From positions 1-24,143 of the IMG/VR virus record IMGVR_UViG_3300042899_000043: 24,143 nt of DNA; one strand, 5' to 3'. Source of the DNA: a virus. Position numbers and translations under genes: made by a program. Below the pieces are notes generated by a model. That model was not told where the DNA came from and did not search any database. It saw only the letters and a list, made by a program, of their open reading frames with translations. Shown here one piece after another: positions 1-7,542 of this stretch (positions are counted from its first letter, which is position 1; each line of letters starts with the position of its first letter).

Positions 1-1303
1 CAGTCTGCTGACTTCCGTTATATCTTATCGTTGGCTCATCATAAATAGCATTGAGTGCATCATACAACGGCAAGCCACCACCAAGAATGCCATAAACAGG
101 ATGGTCAAGAATGAATGGGAACTTACGCATTGATGCAAAGTCAAATACTATTTTATGCTGATCAATTCCAATTGAATGCTTGATTCCAGTAACTATTGCA
201 AACTGTTCAAATGGATCGCCAATTGCATTAGGCGTAAACACAATTTTGTAAACATCTTGTAATTCGATTTGTAACAACTTGCCTTGTTGCTCCGCAGTCT
301 TATCGTGCAAATTAACTTCCACGGTGTTAATTCTTAAATCAGGTTCATCATAAACACCTAATAAATAATTTGCTAAATCTAAAGATGCCTGATCATCAAC
401 TAACAACAAATCATCTAAGGCTAGTGTCTGGATTCCGTATAAGGCTTGTGAGTTAAGCGAGTCTGCAATTTGTGCTGAGCCACCTTTACGAGTTACAACT
501 ACACGATTGTAAAGATTCTCAGAACCATAAGTTACTTCTATGTCGCTGTAATTAACATAAGTTGCAGAAGTTGCAGTTCCGTGTGTACCGTCACTAAAAA
601 TTAAAGTTTCTGTTAGCGGTGGTCCAACGATTCGATCCTGAAAATTTAATGCGCCATCTTTATCCATAAACAAAGAACCAACTTCTGTTGATTCGATTAG
701 TTGTAAATAGGTAAGCAAGTTTGTATTTTGTGAAACTACATCTGCTTGTAAAGTTCTGTTGCCTTGTTCGATAATTCTATTGCCCGCTGGCCAAGCAACT
801 TCTGGTCTGTTTAGTATTGTTACAATTCGATCACCAGATTGTTGTTCAACATTTGTAAACGCATTTAATTGTGTGCCATTAAGTTGTAAAAAACCATCTA
901 CACAACGAACGCTTGCAAAAGATTTGTTTCCTAGTTGATAACTTAAATCCCAATCATCAATGAATCCCGAATACTGTCTTATGCCATTTGTTTCAATAGC
1001 AACTTGTTTGCGTGGAACGATCTGTGTGTAATAAGGACCATCAACATAGAATGGATCAAAGTATCTGTTGTCATTGTGTAAAGTAATCGCAGCGTTACCA
1101 GATGTATATCTGTCTAGTTCATCAGACTTACCACGCGAAATAGAAACACTTGTAACTTGATTAGTAACATCAAATAAAACATCGCCACCAAGAATGTAAT
1201 TGCTATTTAAAACACCACGCACAGTATCATCAAGTGCAAAGTAAGAACCGCCAGATGATGTTAAATCGAATGCAATAAAAACTTTAGTTTCTGGAACAGA
1301 CAT
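1..1303 (-). CDS. Distal tail / baseplate hub-like minor tail protein (3' end cut by window edge)
   Basis: An ATG at 1303 directly follows the tape-measure stop (TAA 1306-1304), and the frame is open for 434 codons to the window edge, so the C-terminus is missing. The N-terminal part contains VTSVSISRGKSDELDRYTSG, followed by a beta-rich stretch with NDNRYFDPF and a repeated G-x-I/F-DDW pattern. This matches a family of actinophage and prophage minor tail proteins encoded just after the tape measure, which resemble Dit/gp27-like hub proteins and sit at the tail tip. Position after the tape measure supports a distal tail role. The exact family (Dit versus Tal) cannot be decided from a partial protein. 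There is no sign of frameshift in the visible part. Confidence 0.8.
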   Translation of the reverse strand, partial: MSVPETKVFIAFDLTSSGGSYFALDDTVRGVLNSNYILGGDVLFDVTNQVTSVSISRGKSDELDRYTSGNAAITLHNDNRYFDPFYVDGPYYTQIVPRKQVAIETNGIRQYSGFIDDWDLSYQLGNKSFASVRCVDGFLQLNGTQLNAFTNVEQQSGDRIVTILNRPEVAWPAGNRIIEQGNRTLQADVVSQNTNLLTYLQLIESTEVGSLFMDKDGALNFQDRIVGPPLTETLIFSDGTHGTATSATYVNYSDIEVTYGSENLYNRVVVTRKGGSAQIADSLNSQALYGIQTLALDDLLLVDDQASLDLANYLLGVYDEPDLRINTVEVNLHDKTAEQQGKLLQIELQDVYKIVFTPNAIGDPFEQFAIVTGIKHSIGIDQHKIVFDFASMRKFPFILDHPVYGILGGGLPLYDALNAIYDEPTIRYNGSQQT

Positions 1304-3472
1304 TTATGCACTCGCAAATACTGGTCCACTTGCGCGTTCATACCTTTTAATTGCATCAACAATTTCTCGACCAACTTGAGTGCCGTTTGTTCCAATTCCT
1401 GCATTAACTGTGATGTTGTAAGTATTACCAGTCATTGCATTTTTACCGCTTAAAGGTATTACTGCTTCTGGGCCTGCTTCACCGATCATTGCAAGTGTTG
1501 GCTTGTTTACAACGCCACCGTTTGCTAATTTAGGTACGCCACTAAGCAGGTCATTTAATTGCCCAACTTGCTTCTTAGATAACTTGCCAGAATCTAAAGC
1601 CTTTTGTAAATCTTTAGGCAACGCGGCAAAGCCACCAACGATCCTGAACCCCGATTTTTTAATTGCAGCAATAATGCCATTGACCATCGCCTGACCTTGT
1701 GTAACACCTGCTTTGTAGAAAGCGTTTGCGCCTGATTGTCCTAACGCAGTCGCAGCAGTTTCTACACTCTTAACTAAAGCGTTGGTTTCTGTTATCGCGC
1801 TTGCGCCACCCTTGATAAGTTCATCAGCAATCTTGCCACCTGCATCTGCGCCCGCTGCAAGAACTTGTTGAATTGCTGTTTCGGACAATCCCATTTTTAT
1901 AAGTTGCTGAATCTTGCTAGCAAACGAAACTATGCCTGCTGCTTGTGCTCGCAAGTTTTGTAAGAACGTTCCCGTTTCAGCACTTGCTGCTTCGCCAAAA
2001 TTAAGCAGGCTGTTAATCGAGTCGCGAACTCCATCACGGAATGATGCAAACGCTTCTTTAGCAGCAGCAAGTTTTTCTCTAGCAGCCGTTAGTTTGTTGT
2101 TCATTTTGTCTAGTGCTGCGGTTGCTCGCTTAGTCGCATCGGAAACAAGTTTTGCCATAGCAGCAGCAGCCTTAGCAGCCTTAGCAGCCTTATTGCTACT
2201 GCCACCGCCACTATCATCCTTTGGTTTCTTAACAGGTGTGAAAAGACTTTTACCTTGCTGCTTGCGAATCTTGTAAAAGTTTAGTGCGGCAGTCTGCGCT
2301 GCATCATCTAACTTGGTTGCTGCTAATGCAGCAGCGTTAAGTTGAACGGTAACTCCATAATAAATGTTGTCACCGTATTTTTGCCAAACCGTACCCTCAC
2401 TAACAACAAAAGAAATGGTTTTATCCATTGCCTGTGCTTCAATGCGGGTATTTATAATTTCAGCAGCCAATGCACCAAAGGCAACAATGAGTAAACCAAT
2501 GCCCGTACTAGCAAGTGCGGTTTTCATTACACCAGTTGCAATCTTTGTTGTAGTTGCAACTCCCTCAATTGTCTTTGCTGTTGCAATCCAAGACGCACGT
2601 AATGCAAAAACCAACGGCGCAACTATTTTAATGCCGATGAATACTAAAATTAGATTTTTAACAGTCTTAGCAGTTCCATCAAGATTGTAAATAACATTAC
2701 TTATTTCTGTTGCTATTGCTTCAAGTCCACCACCTACACCCTCGAACTTAATTGCTTGAACAACGCGATCGATTGCAGGCATTACATTGTTTATAAATAT
2801 ATCAACCAACTTAGTTAGAATTGGCATCAATAAACTTCCGATTGTTTCTTGTGCTTCCGTCAATCGTTCGCGCATAATTGCTAACTTTCCAGCAAAAGTT
2901 TGCGCAGCAACGGCAGCCTGACCGCCGAACAAAGTGTTTAAGTGTTTTTGAACTTGTGCAAAATCTTTAGACTTCTTTATGTTGTCTGGGATAACAATTC
3001 CAAGTTTGCTCAATCCAGCAAAGTTACCGCCTAATGCTTTCGTTAGCGAAAGTGACACAACCTGTAAAGATTTTCCTGAGCCTGCACTAACATCTAAACC
3101 TAACTTTAATAAGTCTTGTGCTTGAGCAAGATCACCAGTGCCACGTACAAGATTTTCTAAGGCAGGCCGAAGTTCATTATCATTAACACCAGTTGCAAAT
3201 TGCATACTAGTAATAAATTTTTCATTAGCAGCGATCTGTGCATCTGTTGCCTTAGTAACGTTCTGTAAAGTCTTAGCAAGTTTCAATTGTGCTTGCTGAT
3301 CTTGAGCAGCAGCCTTAACTGCATCAAATGCGAACTTACCAGCAGCAGCACCTAACGCACCGAATGCTAATGCGCTAGTTTTAGCAACACCATTTAATCC
3401 CTTAAATGCGCGTTGGGCTTTAGTTACCCCAGAAGCATCGAATGTAGAAAGAATAGGAAAAATGACAGCCAT
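1304..3472 (-). CDS. Tape measure protein
   Basis: The 722-aa product is Ala- and Lys-rich and has the usual tape-measure layout. The N-terminal helical part is followed by hydrophobic segments near residues 270-300 and 320-345. A low-complexity Ala/Lys coiled-coil stretch lies around residues 420-475, and the C-terminal motif GEAGPEAVIPL near residue 670 is a hallmark of phage tape-measure C-termini. Tape measures set tail length; by the usual rule of about 0.15 nm per residue this one would imply a tail of roughly 110 nm (inference). It is preceded by GGTAGG about 7 nt upstream of the ATG, lies 7 nt after the gp10-like gene, and is followed without spacing by the distal tail gene. Confidence 0.93.
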   Translation of the reverse strand: MAVIFPILSTFDASGVTKAQRAFKGLNGVAKTSALAFGALGAAAGKFAFDAVKAAAQDQQAQLKLAKTLQNVTKATDAQIAANEKFITSMQFATGVNDNELRPALENLVRGTGDLAQAQDLLKLGLDVSAGSGKSLQVVSLSLTKALGGNFAGLSKLGIVIPDNIKKSKDFAQVQKHLNTLFGGQAAVAAQTFAGKLAIMRERLTEAQETIGSLLMPILTKLVDIFINNVMPAIDRVVQAIKFEGVGGGLEAIATEISNVIYNLDGTAKTVKNLILVFIGIKIVAPLVFALRASWIATAKTIEGVATTTKIATGVMKTALASTGIGLLIVAFGALAAEIINTRIEAQAMDKTISFVVSEGTVWQKYGDNIYYGVTVQLNAAALAATKLDDAAQTAALNFYKIRKQQGKSLFTPVKKPKDDSGGGSSNKAAKAAKAAAAMAKLVSDATKRATAALDKMNNKLTAAREKLAAAKEAFASFRDGVRDSINSLLNFGEAASAETGTFLQNLRAQAAGIVSFASKIQQLIKMGLSETAIQQVLAAGADAGGKIADELIKGGASAITETNALVKSVETAATALGQSGANAFYKAGVTQGQAMVNGIIAAIKKSGFRIVGGFAALPKDLQKALDSGKLSKKQVGQLNDLLSGVPKLANGGVVNKPTLAMIGEAGPEAVIPLSGKNAMTGNTYNITVNAGIGTNGTQVGREIVDAIKRYERASGPVFASA

Positions 3473-3479
3473 TTTTTAC

Positions 3480-3992
3480 CTACCTTTTTTTAAGTCTTTG
3501 AGTGTATTCTTTTTGCAGTTTTCTAATTGTATCGCGCACTTCATTTTCAACTAAAGGCAATAAAGATTCCGCAGCAGGATAAACAAATCGAGATGCTTTG
3601 CCAGATGTGTTGTTAAGTTCCCTGATCATTGCTCGACCTGATCGTGTTTTTCCATTCGATCGCCTGCCAGCCATATCAGCAATTTCGAATGCAGCACCAC
3701 CTAATCCTTTACTGCCTGCGACTACTGACACAAGTTGCGATCCTCTGCGTTGTGCCTTTTTAGAAAAGTTAGTTTTAACAACTACTTTTACACCAGATAA
3801 ATTCCATCCAGTTCTACCCGTGTGCATCATTCCGCGTAACGGTGCTTCACGTGGAATGTTTGATTTAACAGAAGCAACAATTGGTTGCGCTGCGGTTCTT
3901 AAATCTTTCCGCGCACGTTTAACTATGTCTTTGTCAATACCATTTAAAACAAGAACAACTTCCGCCATTCCAGTTGGTTTAACGCCAAGCAT
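3480..3992 (-). CDS. HK97 gp10-like tail/virion component
   Basis: The 170-aa basic protein has an N-terminal VVLVLNGIDKDIVKRARKDL segment, a central Gly/Arg-rich part containing PLRGMMHTGRTGW and a C-terminal helical part, resembling HK97-gp10-type or minor tail proteins of actinophages. Its ATG at 3992 overlaps by one base (TAATG) the stop codon of the frameshifted chaperone, not that of the unshifted chaperone, so translation is coupled to the frameshifted frame. An alternative start at Met9 (position 3968) is possible because the family resemblance begins there. The protein may link the tube to the neck or help tail completion. Family assignment is by pattern only. Confidence 0.65.
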   Translation of the reverse strand: MLGVKPTGMAEVVLVLNGIDKDIVKRARKDLRTAAQPIVASVKSNIPREAPLRGMMHTGRTGWNLSGVKVVVKTNFSKKAQRRGSQLVSVVAGSKGLGGAAFEIADMAGRRSNGKTRSGRAMIRELNNTSGKASRFVYPAAESLLPLVENEVRDTIRKLQKEYTQRLKKR

Positions 3993-4392
3993 TATGTCCC
4001 CTGACTATTCCGCCAGCGCAGATACATTCCCATTGTGTAAAGCATACGGTCAGATTCATTCATTAAAACTGTCGGAGCAATGCCAGTTTCAACAGATAGA
4101 TAAGCCAAATACCAATGTTGGGATGAGTCACCCAACCCAATTATTTTGGGCTGTCGTCACTCGCTTCGATCGTATCAACATCATCGCACCATTCGTCAAA
4201 ATCTTTTTTAGTTTTTCCAAAACGATGTAGCCAATGCCACGCAATCCATAACAAGTCTGTAATTCGAAAATCAGTTTCAAGTGATGCTACTGACTTTGTG
4301 AACTTATCCTCAAACGCAACAAGGTCACGCGCAGTTGCAGAAACTTCTTCAACTGATTCATCATTAAAAGTAACGCGCAGGTTGATTCTCAT
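3992..4392 (-). CDS. Tail assembly chaperone, -1 frameshifted long form (G-T type)
   Basis: If ribosomes slip back one base on CCCAAAA (4150-4144), reading continues as ATA ATT GGG TTG and stays open for exactly 50 codons to a TAA at 3994-3992. The extension contains SSQHWYLAYLSVETGIAP and ends YLRWRNSQGT, which looks like a real protein and resembles T-domains of siphovirus chaperones. The long form would be 133 aa (83 plus 50). A 6-bp hairpin (GTTGGG at 4136-4131 with CCCAAC at 4122-4117) lies 7 nt downstream of the heptamer, the spacing typical of frameshift stimulators. The next gene starts at a TAATG formed by this frame's stop. The coordinates are the outer limits of join(4392..4144,4144..3992). 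Confidence 0.85.
4117..4150 (-). promoter_or_regulatory. Programmed -1 ribosomal frameshift signal
   Basis: The heptamer C CCA AAA is in the zero frame at 4150-4144. It is followed by a 7-nt spacer that includes the TAA stop and then by a hairpin with a 6-bp stem and 8-nt loop at 4136-4117. This is the canonical arrangement for -1 frameshifting in siphovirus tail chaperones. Confidence 0.85.
4141..4392 (-). CDS. Tail assembly chaperone, short (unshifted) form
   Basis: The 83-aa product begins MRINLRVTFND, ends DSPK, and is rich in Asp/Glu near its C-terminus. It lies between the tail-tube gene and the tape measure, the position of lambda G-type chaperones that bind the tape measure during tail assembly. 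I start it at the ATG at 4392, 2 nt after the tail-tube stop, and not at 4434, which would overlap the tail-tube gene by 40 nt in another frame. Its last codons are AGC CCA AAA followed by TAA, so the slippery heptamer CCCAAAA touches the stop codon, as expected for a programmed -1 frameshift gene. Confidence 0.85.
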   Translation of the reverse strand: MRINLRVTFNDESVEEVSATARDLVAFEDKFTKSVASLETDFRITDLLWIAWHWLHRFGKTKKDFDEWCDDVDTIEASDDSPK

Positions 4393-4394
4393 AG

Positions 4395-4802
4395 TTAAGA
4401 AGTTGCCCGAACTACTGTGCCACTTGTTGGCCACGTAACGCTGAACGTGGCAATGTCACCAACAGAACTAGCGTGTGGTGAATATGAGTTCACTAAACAT
4501 AGTGCGGTGTATGACGGATTAGTTGCAGAAACAGTTGCAGATGTCGGAACGATTACAACAGTTGCCAAAGTATTAAACAATGGGAACAATGTTGCATCGA
4601 TCGAAGATGCTGCAAAGTCTTGCATAAATTGTAGTGTTAATGATCCCGTTTTAAGACCACCAATGCGTTCACGGAAAGTTCCACCGAATGCAGTTGTTTC
4701 TAAGTCATCGGATTCCAATGCCAGTTCAACTTGATTTAGATTTGTGGAAAAGTTAGTGCCATTTATGGTCACCTTGTAATCCGTGGCTGAAAATTTTGCC
4801 AT
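4395..4802 (-). CDS. Major tail (tube) protein
   Basis: The 135-aa product begins MAKFSATDYKVTINGTNFS and has a beta-rich pattern with LETTAFGGTFRERIGGLKTG and SLTLQFMQDF, matching the compact major tail proteins of actinophages that polymerise into the tail tube. The start has a clear ribosome-binding site, AGGAGC, about 8 nt upstream. The neighbours are a tail-completion protein upstream and the frameshifted chaperone downstream, which is the standard order. The C-terminal SVTWPTSGTV segment fits the final beta strands of the fold. No extra Ig-like domain is present. Confidence 0.85.
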   Translation of the reverse strand: MAKFSATDYKVTINGTNFSTNLNQVELALESDDLETTAFGGTFRERIGGLKTGSLTLQFMQDFAASSIDATLFPLFNTLATVVIVPTSATVSATNPSYTALCLVNSYSPHASSVGDIATFSVTWPTSGTVVRATS

Positions 4803-4815
4803 TCTTTTTTTGCTC

Positions 4816-5223
4816 CTAGTCTGCGTAACAAAGTATTATGAACTCTGCTGAGAAATAGTTTACATCACCAGCAGACACTTCACCATAATTTCGAACTTCT
4901 GACACTCGAACGTCATAAGCCTTACCGCCAAGTGTCTTATCTGATTCTATTGCACGTTTGATTGAGTTCGTTCCTGTCGAGGAAACCCACGAGTCAAGAG
5001 TGTCTTGACCTGTTCTTTCAGAAACTCTACTTACCAAAAGAAGTACGGAAAAATTGTATGTTGTCATTCCACCGTGGAACGCACCATCATAAGTTACAGA
5101 TTGCGGTAAGACAATTGCAACAGGTGGTTTCGGATCGTCAGGAACTTTTGCTGCTGTTCGTAATCCAGTTATGGTTGCGAGATTTGTTGCAAGTCCCGTT
5201 CTAAGTTCTGCGACTGATGCCAT
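4816..5223 (-). CDS. Tail completion / tail terminator-like protein
   Basis: The 135-aa product begins MASVAELRTGLATNLATI and contains PPVAIVLPQSVTYDGAFHGG. It ends with a strand-rich part (YFSAEFIILCYAD). The position between the head-tail connector and the tail-tube gene, together with the alpha then beta layout, matches the tail-completion or tail-terminator proteins found there in many siphoviruses. It starts at a TAATG junction, overlapping the connector stop by one base. No catalytic motif was seen. The function is inferred from synteny and pattern. Confidence 0.65.
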   Translation of the reverse strand: MASVAELRTGLATNLATITGLRTAAKVPDDPKPPVAIVLPQSVTYDGAFHGGMTTYNFSVLLLVSRVSERTGQDTLDSWVSSTGTNSIKRAIESDKTLGGKAYDVRVSEVRNYGEVSAGDVNYFSAEFIILCYAD

Positions 5224-5828
5224 TATGCAAAGTTTCTTGTCGATCGATACGGCGCAATCAACTGTTCTACATCTGGGTCAAGATAACGGCTAACACGGAC
5301 AGCACCCATATCACCAAATCCAGCAACGCCAAGTGGTGAATCTAATCTTTTAAACAAACGTGACGATTGAATAACACAAGCCTGCGTGATCGCTATCGGA
5401 ACTGACGGCCAACCAAACACCGCAGTAACTTTTACTAAAGCCTGATCCGCTTCTACTGGATACAAATAATTTTCTACTGCGCGGATGCGTGTGTATGGAA
5501 CGGTTAAACCATCGGTGTATCCGTTAGTTGGTTCAAGTTGATAATCGCCAACAGCCCACGTTGTATCGAATACGCCATCACCCGCGGATGAAGTTTGCAA
5601 AGTGATTGCCGTTCCCGCAATGTCATCGGTCTGAACGATGTAAGAATCATCTGCTGCGTAATAACGGGTTGCTGTTCCGAATGAATAGAACGATCGCATT
5701 GCATAACCGTCTATTGCCCGCGATGCAGATTCAACTGCCATCTCGATTAGCGTGTCATCGATGTTGTCAGTTATACGCATTGCGGATTTAACTTGCGTTA
5801 ATGTCGCGTATCCGTTTGTGATTGCCAA
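5223..5828 (-). CDS. Head-tail connector (adaptor) protein
   Basis: The 201-aa product has the layout of HK97 gp6-like adaptors: N-terminal helices (LTQVKSAMRI, IEMAVESASRAIDGY), a beta insertion (ITLQTSSAGDG, YQLEPTNGY), and C-terminal helices containing ITQACVIQSSRLFKR. Such proteins form the ring under the portal. The start is TTG at 5828, supported by AGGAGC 6 nt upstream. The gene follows the bidirectional terminator at 5874-5895, so it needs its own promoter or readthrough; I saw no convincing -35/-10 pair in the 40 nt between. Its stop overlaps the next start (TAATG). Confidence 0.8.
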   Translation of the reverse strand: MAITNGYATLTQVKSAMRITDNIDDTLIEMAVESASRAIDGYAMRSFYSFGTATRYYAADDSYIVQTDDIAGTAITLQTSSAGDGVFDTTWAVGDYQLEPTNGYTDGLTVPYTRIRAVENYLYPVEADQALVKVTAVFGWPSVPIAITQACVIQSSRLFKRLDSPLGVAGFGDMGAVRVSRYLDPDVEQLIAPYRSTRNFA

Positions 5829-5873
5829 AGTTTGCTCCTAGAGTCTTAACTATTCTATGCCAGACAAAAAGAA

Positions 5874-5895
5874 AACCCCTGACGGATCAGGGGTT
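5874..5895. terminator. Bidirectional intrinsic terminator after the three-gene accessory unit
   Basis: AACCCCTGA and TCAGGGGTT form a perfect 9-bp stem with a 4-nt CGGA loop. On the minus strand it is followed by TTTCTTTTTG, and on the plus strand by GTCTTTTTATTT. It closes the minus-strand unit 6570-5910 just upstream of the connector gene. Confidence 0.9.
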
Positions 5896-5909
5896 GTCTT
5901 TTTATTTAT

Positions 5910-6152
5910 TTAGCGGTGGTATCTATCATCGCATCCAGTGCAAGGAATCAGTGTTCCAAGTTGTGTTACTGCATCTGCGTATGCTTCTCTAGCCGTATCG
6001 CCTGAAGCAGTGAACCCGTGACCATCTTCGTGACCTGACCATTGTTGATTCCAAGCATCCATCATTACTACAACGTAACCGTCACCGAATTCGATTTCGA
6101 TTTCCACGTTTGCTTTCTTTGCTTTGTTAAGTAACTGTTGTTTTGTTGCCAT
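5910..6152 (-). CDS. Hypothetical protein, third gene of the minus-strand accessory unit
   Basis: The product has 80 aa and a basic start (MATKQQLLNKAKKANVEI), then alternating hydrophobic residues (GDGYVVVMMDAW) that suggest beta strands, a helix (DTAREAYADAVTQLG), and a C-terminal CTGCDDRYHR with a CxxC pair. The beta-beta-alpha look and the sequence DTAREAYADAV recall small double-stranded-RNA/HicB-like or WGR-like folds, but I cannot assign it. It starts 2 nt after the stop of the preceding gene and ends about 15 nt before the terminator stem. It is probably a late or lysogenic accessory product of unknown function. Confidence 0.7.
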   Translation of the reverse strand: MATKQQLLNKAKKANVEIEIEFGDGYVVVMMDAWNQQWSGHEDGHGFTASGDTAREAYADAVTQLGTLIPCTGCDDRYHR

Positions 6153-6154
6153 CG

Positions 6155-6367
6155 TTATGCACCTACCTTTGTTGCTGTCCAGTTCTTGCCGTCAATTACT
6201 AGAGAGATCAATCCACGATTTGCAAGTGACTTAAATGTTGTTAATGAATAAATTTTGTCGGTGTTTGTAAATGTCCAACCGCAGTTAATTTGACTTAATG
6301 CATTTCTTTGAGTGTTGCTTAAATCGGCGTTAGCGTGATGGCTAATCATTCCGTTGTGACGATTCAT
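6155..6367 (-). CDS. Hypothetical protein, second gene of the minus-strand accessory unit
   Basis: The 70-aa product begins MNRHNGMISHHANADLSN. Its C-terminal two thirds (SLTTFKSLANRGLISLV then GKNWTATKVG) looks like a winged-helix-type pattern: a helix, then NRGLI and a strand. A DNA-binding role is therefore possible but unproven. It starts at a TAATG junction with the 67-aa gene, so the two are translationally coupled. It was not recognised as a named family. Confidence 0.7.
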   Translation of the reverse strand: MNRHNGMISHHANADLSNTQRNALSQINCGWTFTNTDKIYSLTTFKSLANRGLISLVIDGKNWTATKVGA

Positions 6368-6570
6368 TATGCACCTGCCTGTGCGAATTGCTTTGCTGAT
6401 TTTAGTGTGTCGAATACGAAACCCTTGAATGTAAAAACTACGCCTAAACCGATTGCATCAACTTTGTAGATAGTTCCGAAAACGTAACCCTCATTTATTG
6501 CGATGTATTGAACGATGTTGTTGTCGCTATCGCGAACTGTTTGATATCGAACTGTTGTCTTTGTATTCAT
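6367..6570 (-). CDS. Hypothetical protein, first gene of the minus-strand accessory unit
   Basis: The 67-aa product begins MNTKTTVRYQTVRDSDNNIV and appears to be mostly beta strands (YIAINEGYVFGTIYKV, GVVFTFKGFVF) with a short C-terminal helix (TLKSAKQFAQAG). There is no membrane segment or known catalytic motif. AAAGGA lies 7 nt upstream of the ATG, at the end of a structured leader driven by the promoter at 6644-6616. That leader is shared with the plus-strand unit starting at 10350. The function is unknown. Confidence 0.75.
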   Translation of the reverse strand: MNTKTTVRYQTVRDSDNNIVQYIAINEGYVFGTIYKVDAIGLGVVFTFKGFVFDTLKSAKQFAQAGA

Positions 6571-6654
6571 TTGCTTTTCCTTTGTCCTAGCAGGTTTCCC
6601 TGCGCTTATAAGAACATCATACGCCTTTGTATAACAGTTGTCCAGTTAATTTAC
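6571..6654 (-). promoter_or_regulatory. Sigma70-type promoter plus structured 5' leader, copy 2
   Basis: TGGACA (6644-6639), a 17-nt spacer and TATGAT (6621-6616) form a near-consensus promoter. The leader carries a hairpin, GCAGG-GAAA-CCTGC (6603-6590), then TAGGACAAAGGA and the ATG at 6570. The same arrangement, with most bases identical, precedes the plus-strand gene at 10350. Confidence 0.88.
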
Positions 6655-7542
6655 AAACTTTTTTTTACCTAGTTCTGCAAGGCTTTTGCGCTCTAATAAG
6701 GCTTTTCGGATGCCGTCACGCAAAGAAATCTGAGGAACAAAGTATTGATGCGACAGGTGCGGATCACCTACGCGAAAGAGAACGCCTGTCGGCTTTTCGA
6801 TTATGTGATTAAAGGTCGGAGCATAACCAACTTCATCGCAAACCATTTTCGCTAACTCATTAAATGAAGTTGCGAATCCTGAACACAAATTAAATGTTCC
6901 AACGTATCCCGTCTGCACGTGCCATAAAACCGCTTGCACAATGTCATCTATGTGAATAAAGTCGCGTACCTGTTCGCCGTCACCCCAAATATCAAATGGA
7001 TCAGACTTAGACAATGCGCGATCTATAAAAGATGGGAACGGATAATCAGAATCTTGATCTGATCCATAACCGCTAAACGGTCTGAACACAAATAATTTTG
7101 AATCAGTGATGAACTGCGCTAAGTATTCGCCTGTTAGTTTTGCCCATCCATAAGTTAGATCAGGATTTGCAACTGCATAAAGATTAAGATCGTGTTCTGC
7201 CAATCTAAGTAGTCGATGTTTATTTTGCAAGTCAATCGGATACGCAGCGGAACTAGAAAAATACACAACATTTTTTGGCTTAGTTCTTTCGACCCAGTTA
7301 AAAAATTCGGCATCAATAGATAGATCAGTTGCAACACTTAACGGTTCATTCTCGATCGTTGCCCTGCCACCGACAATTGCTGCGAGATGGATTACTAGAT
7401 CGAACTGTTCTGTGTTGATCTTAAAAAAGTCGCGACAGTCATTGCCATCTTTTAAGTCGATTCCAGTAATGTCGCTATCGGGTAACGCCTTTACAAAGTT
7501 ACGGCCAACGAATCCTTTATGACCTGTAATTAAAATTTTCAT
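6646..7542 (-). CDS. NAD-dependent sugar epimerase/dehydratase (extended SDR)
   Basis: The 298-aa protein has the Rossmann motif ITGHKGFVG near residues 5-13, HLAA at 52-55, FSSSAAYP at 95-102, the catalytic Y131-x3-K135, and RDFIHIDD at 193-200. These are the marks of nucleotide-sugar epimerases and dehydratases of the extended SDR family, which act in the cytoplasm on UDP-, GDP- or dTDP-sugars; the substrate is not predictable here. I start it at the ATG at 7542, which overlaps the preceding glycosyltransferase stop as ATGA; the GTG six bases earlier is less likely. It is the last gene of the four-gene glycosylation cluster and probably supplies its sugar donor (inference). Confidence 0.88.
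   Translation of the reverse strand: MKILITGHKGFVGRNFVKALPDSDITGIDLKDGNDCRDFFKINTEQFDLVIHLAAIVGGRATIENEPLSVATDLSIDAEFFNWVERTKPKNVVYFSSSAAYPIDLQNKHRLLRLAEHDLNLYAVANPDLTYGWAKLTGEYLAQFITDSKLFVFRPFSGYGSDQDSDYPFPSFIDRALSKSDPFDIWGDGEQVRDFIHIDDIVQAVLWHVQTGYVGTFNLCSGFATSFNELAKMVCDEVGYAPTFNHIIEKPTGVLFRVGDPHLSHQYFVPQISLRDGIRKALLERKSLAELGKKKFVN

Noticed and set aside
2160-2200. GCAGCC/TTAGCAGCC tandem-like repeats
   Set aside because: They encode the Ala/Lys-rich low-complexity segment of the tape measure and are explained by coding bias.
3598-4230. 210-aa open frame on the plus strand
   Set aside because: It runs antisense to the gp10-like and chaperone genes, has no ribosome-binding site and its sequence has no protein-like domain pattern; the minus-strand frames explain this DNA fully.
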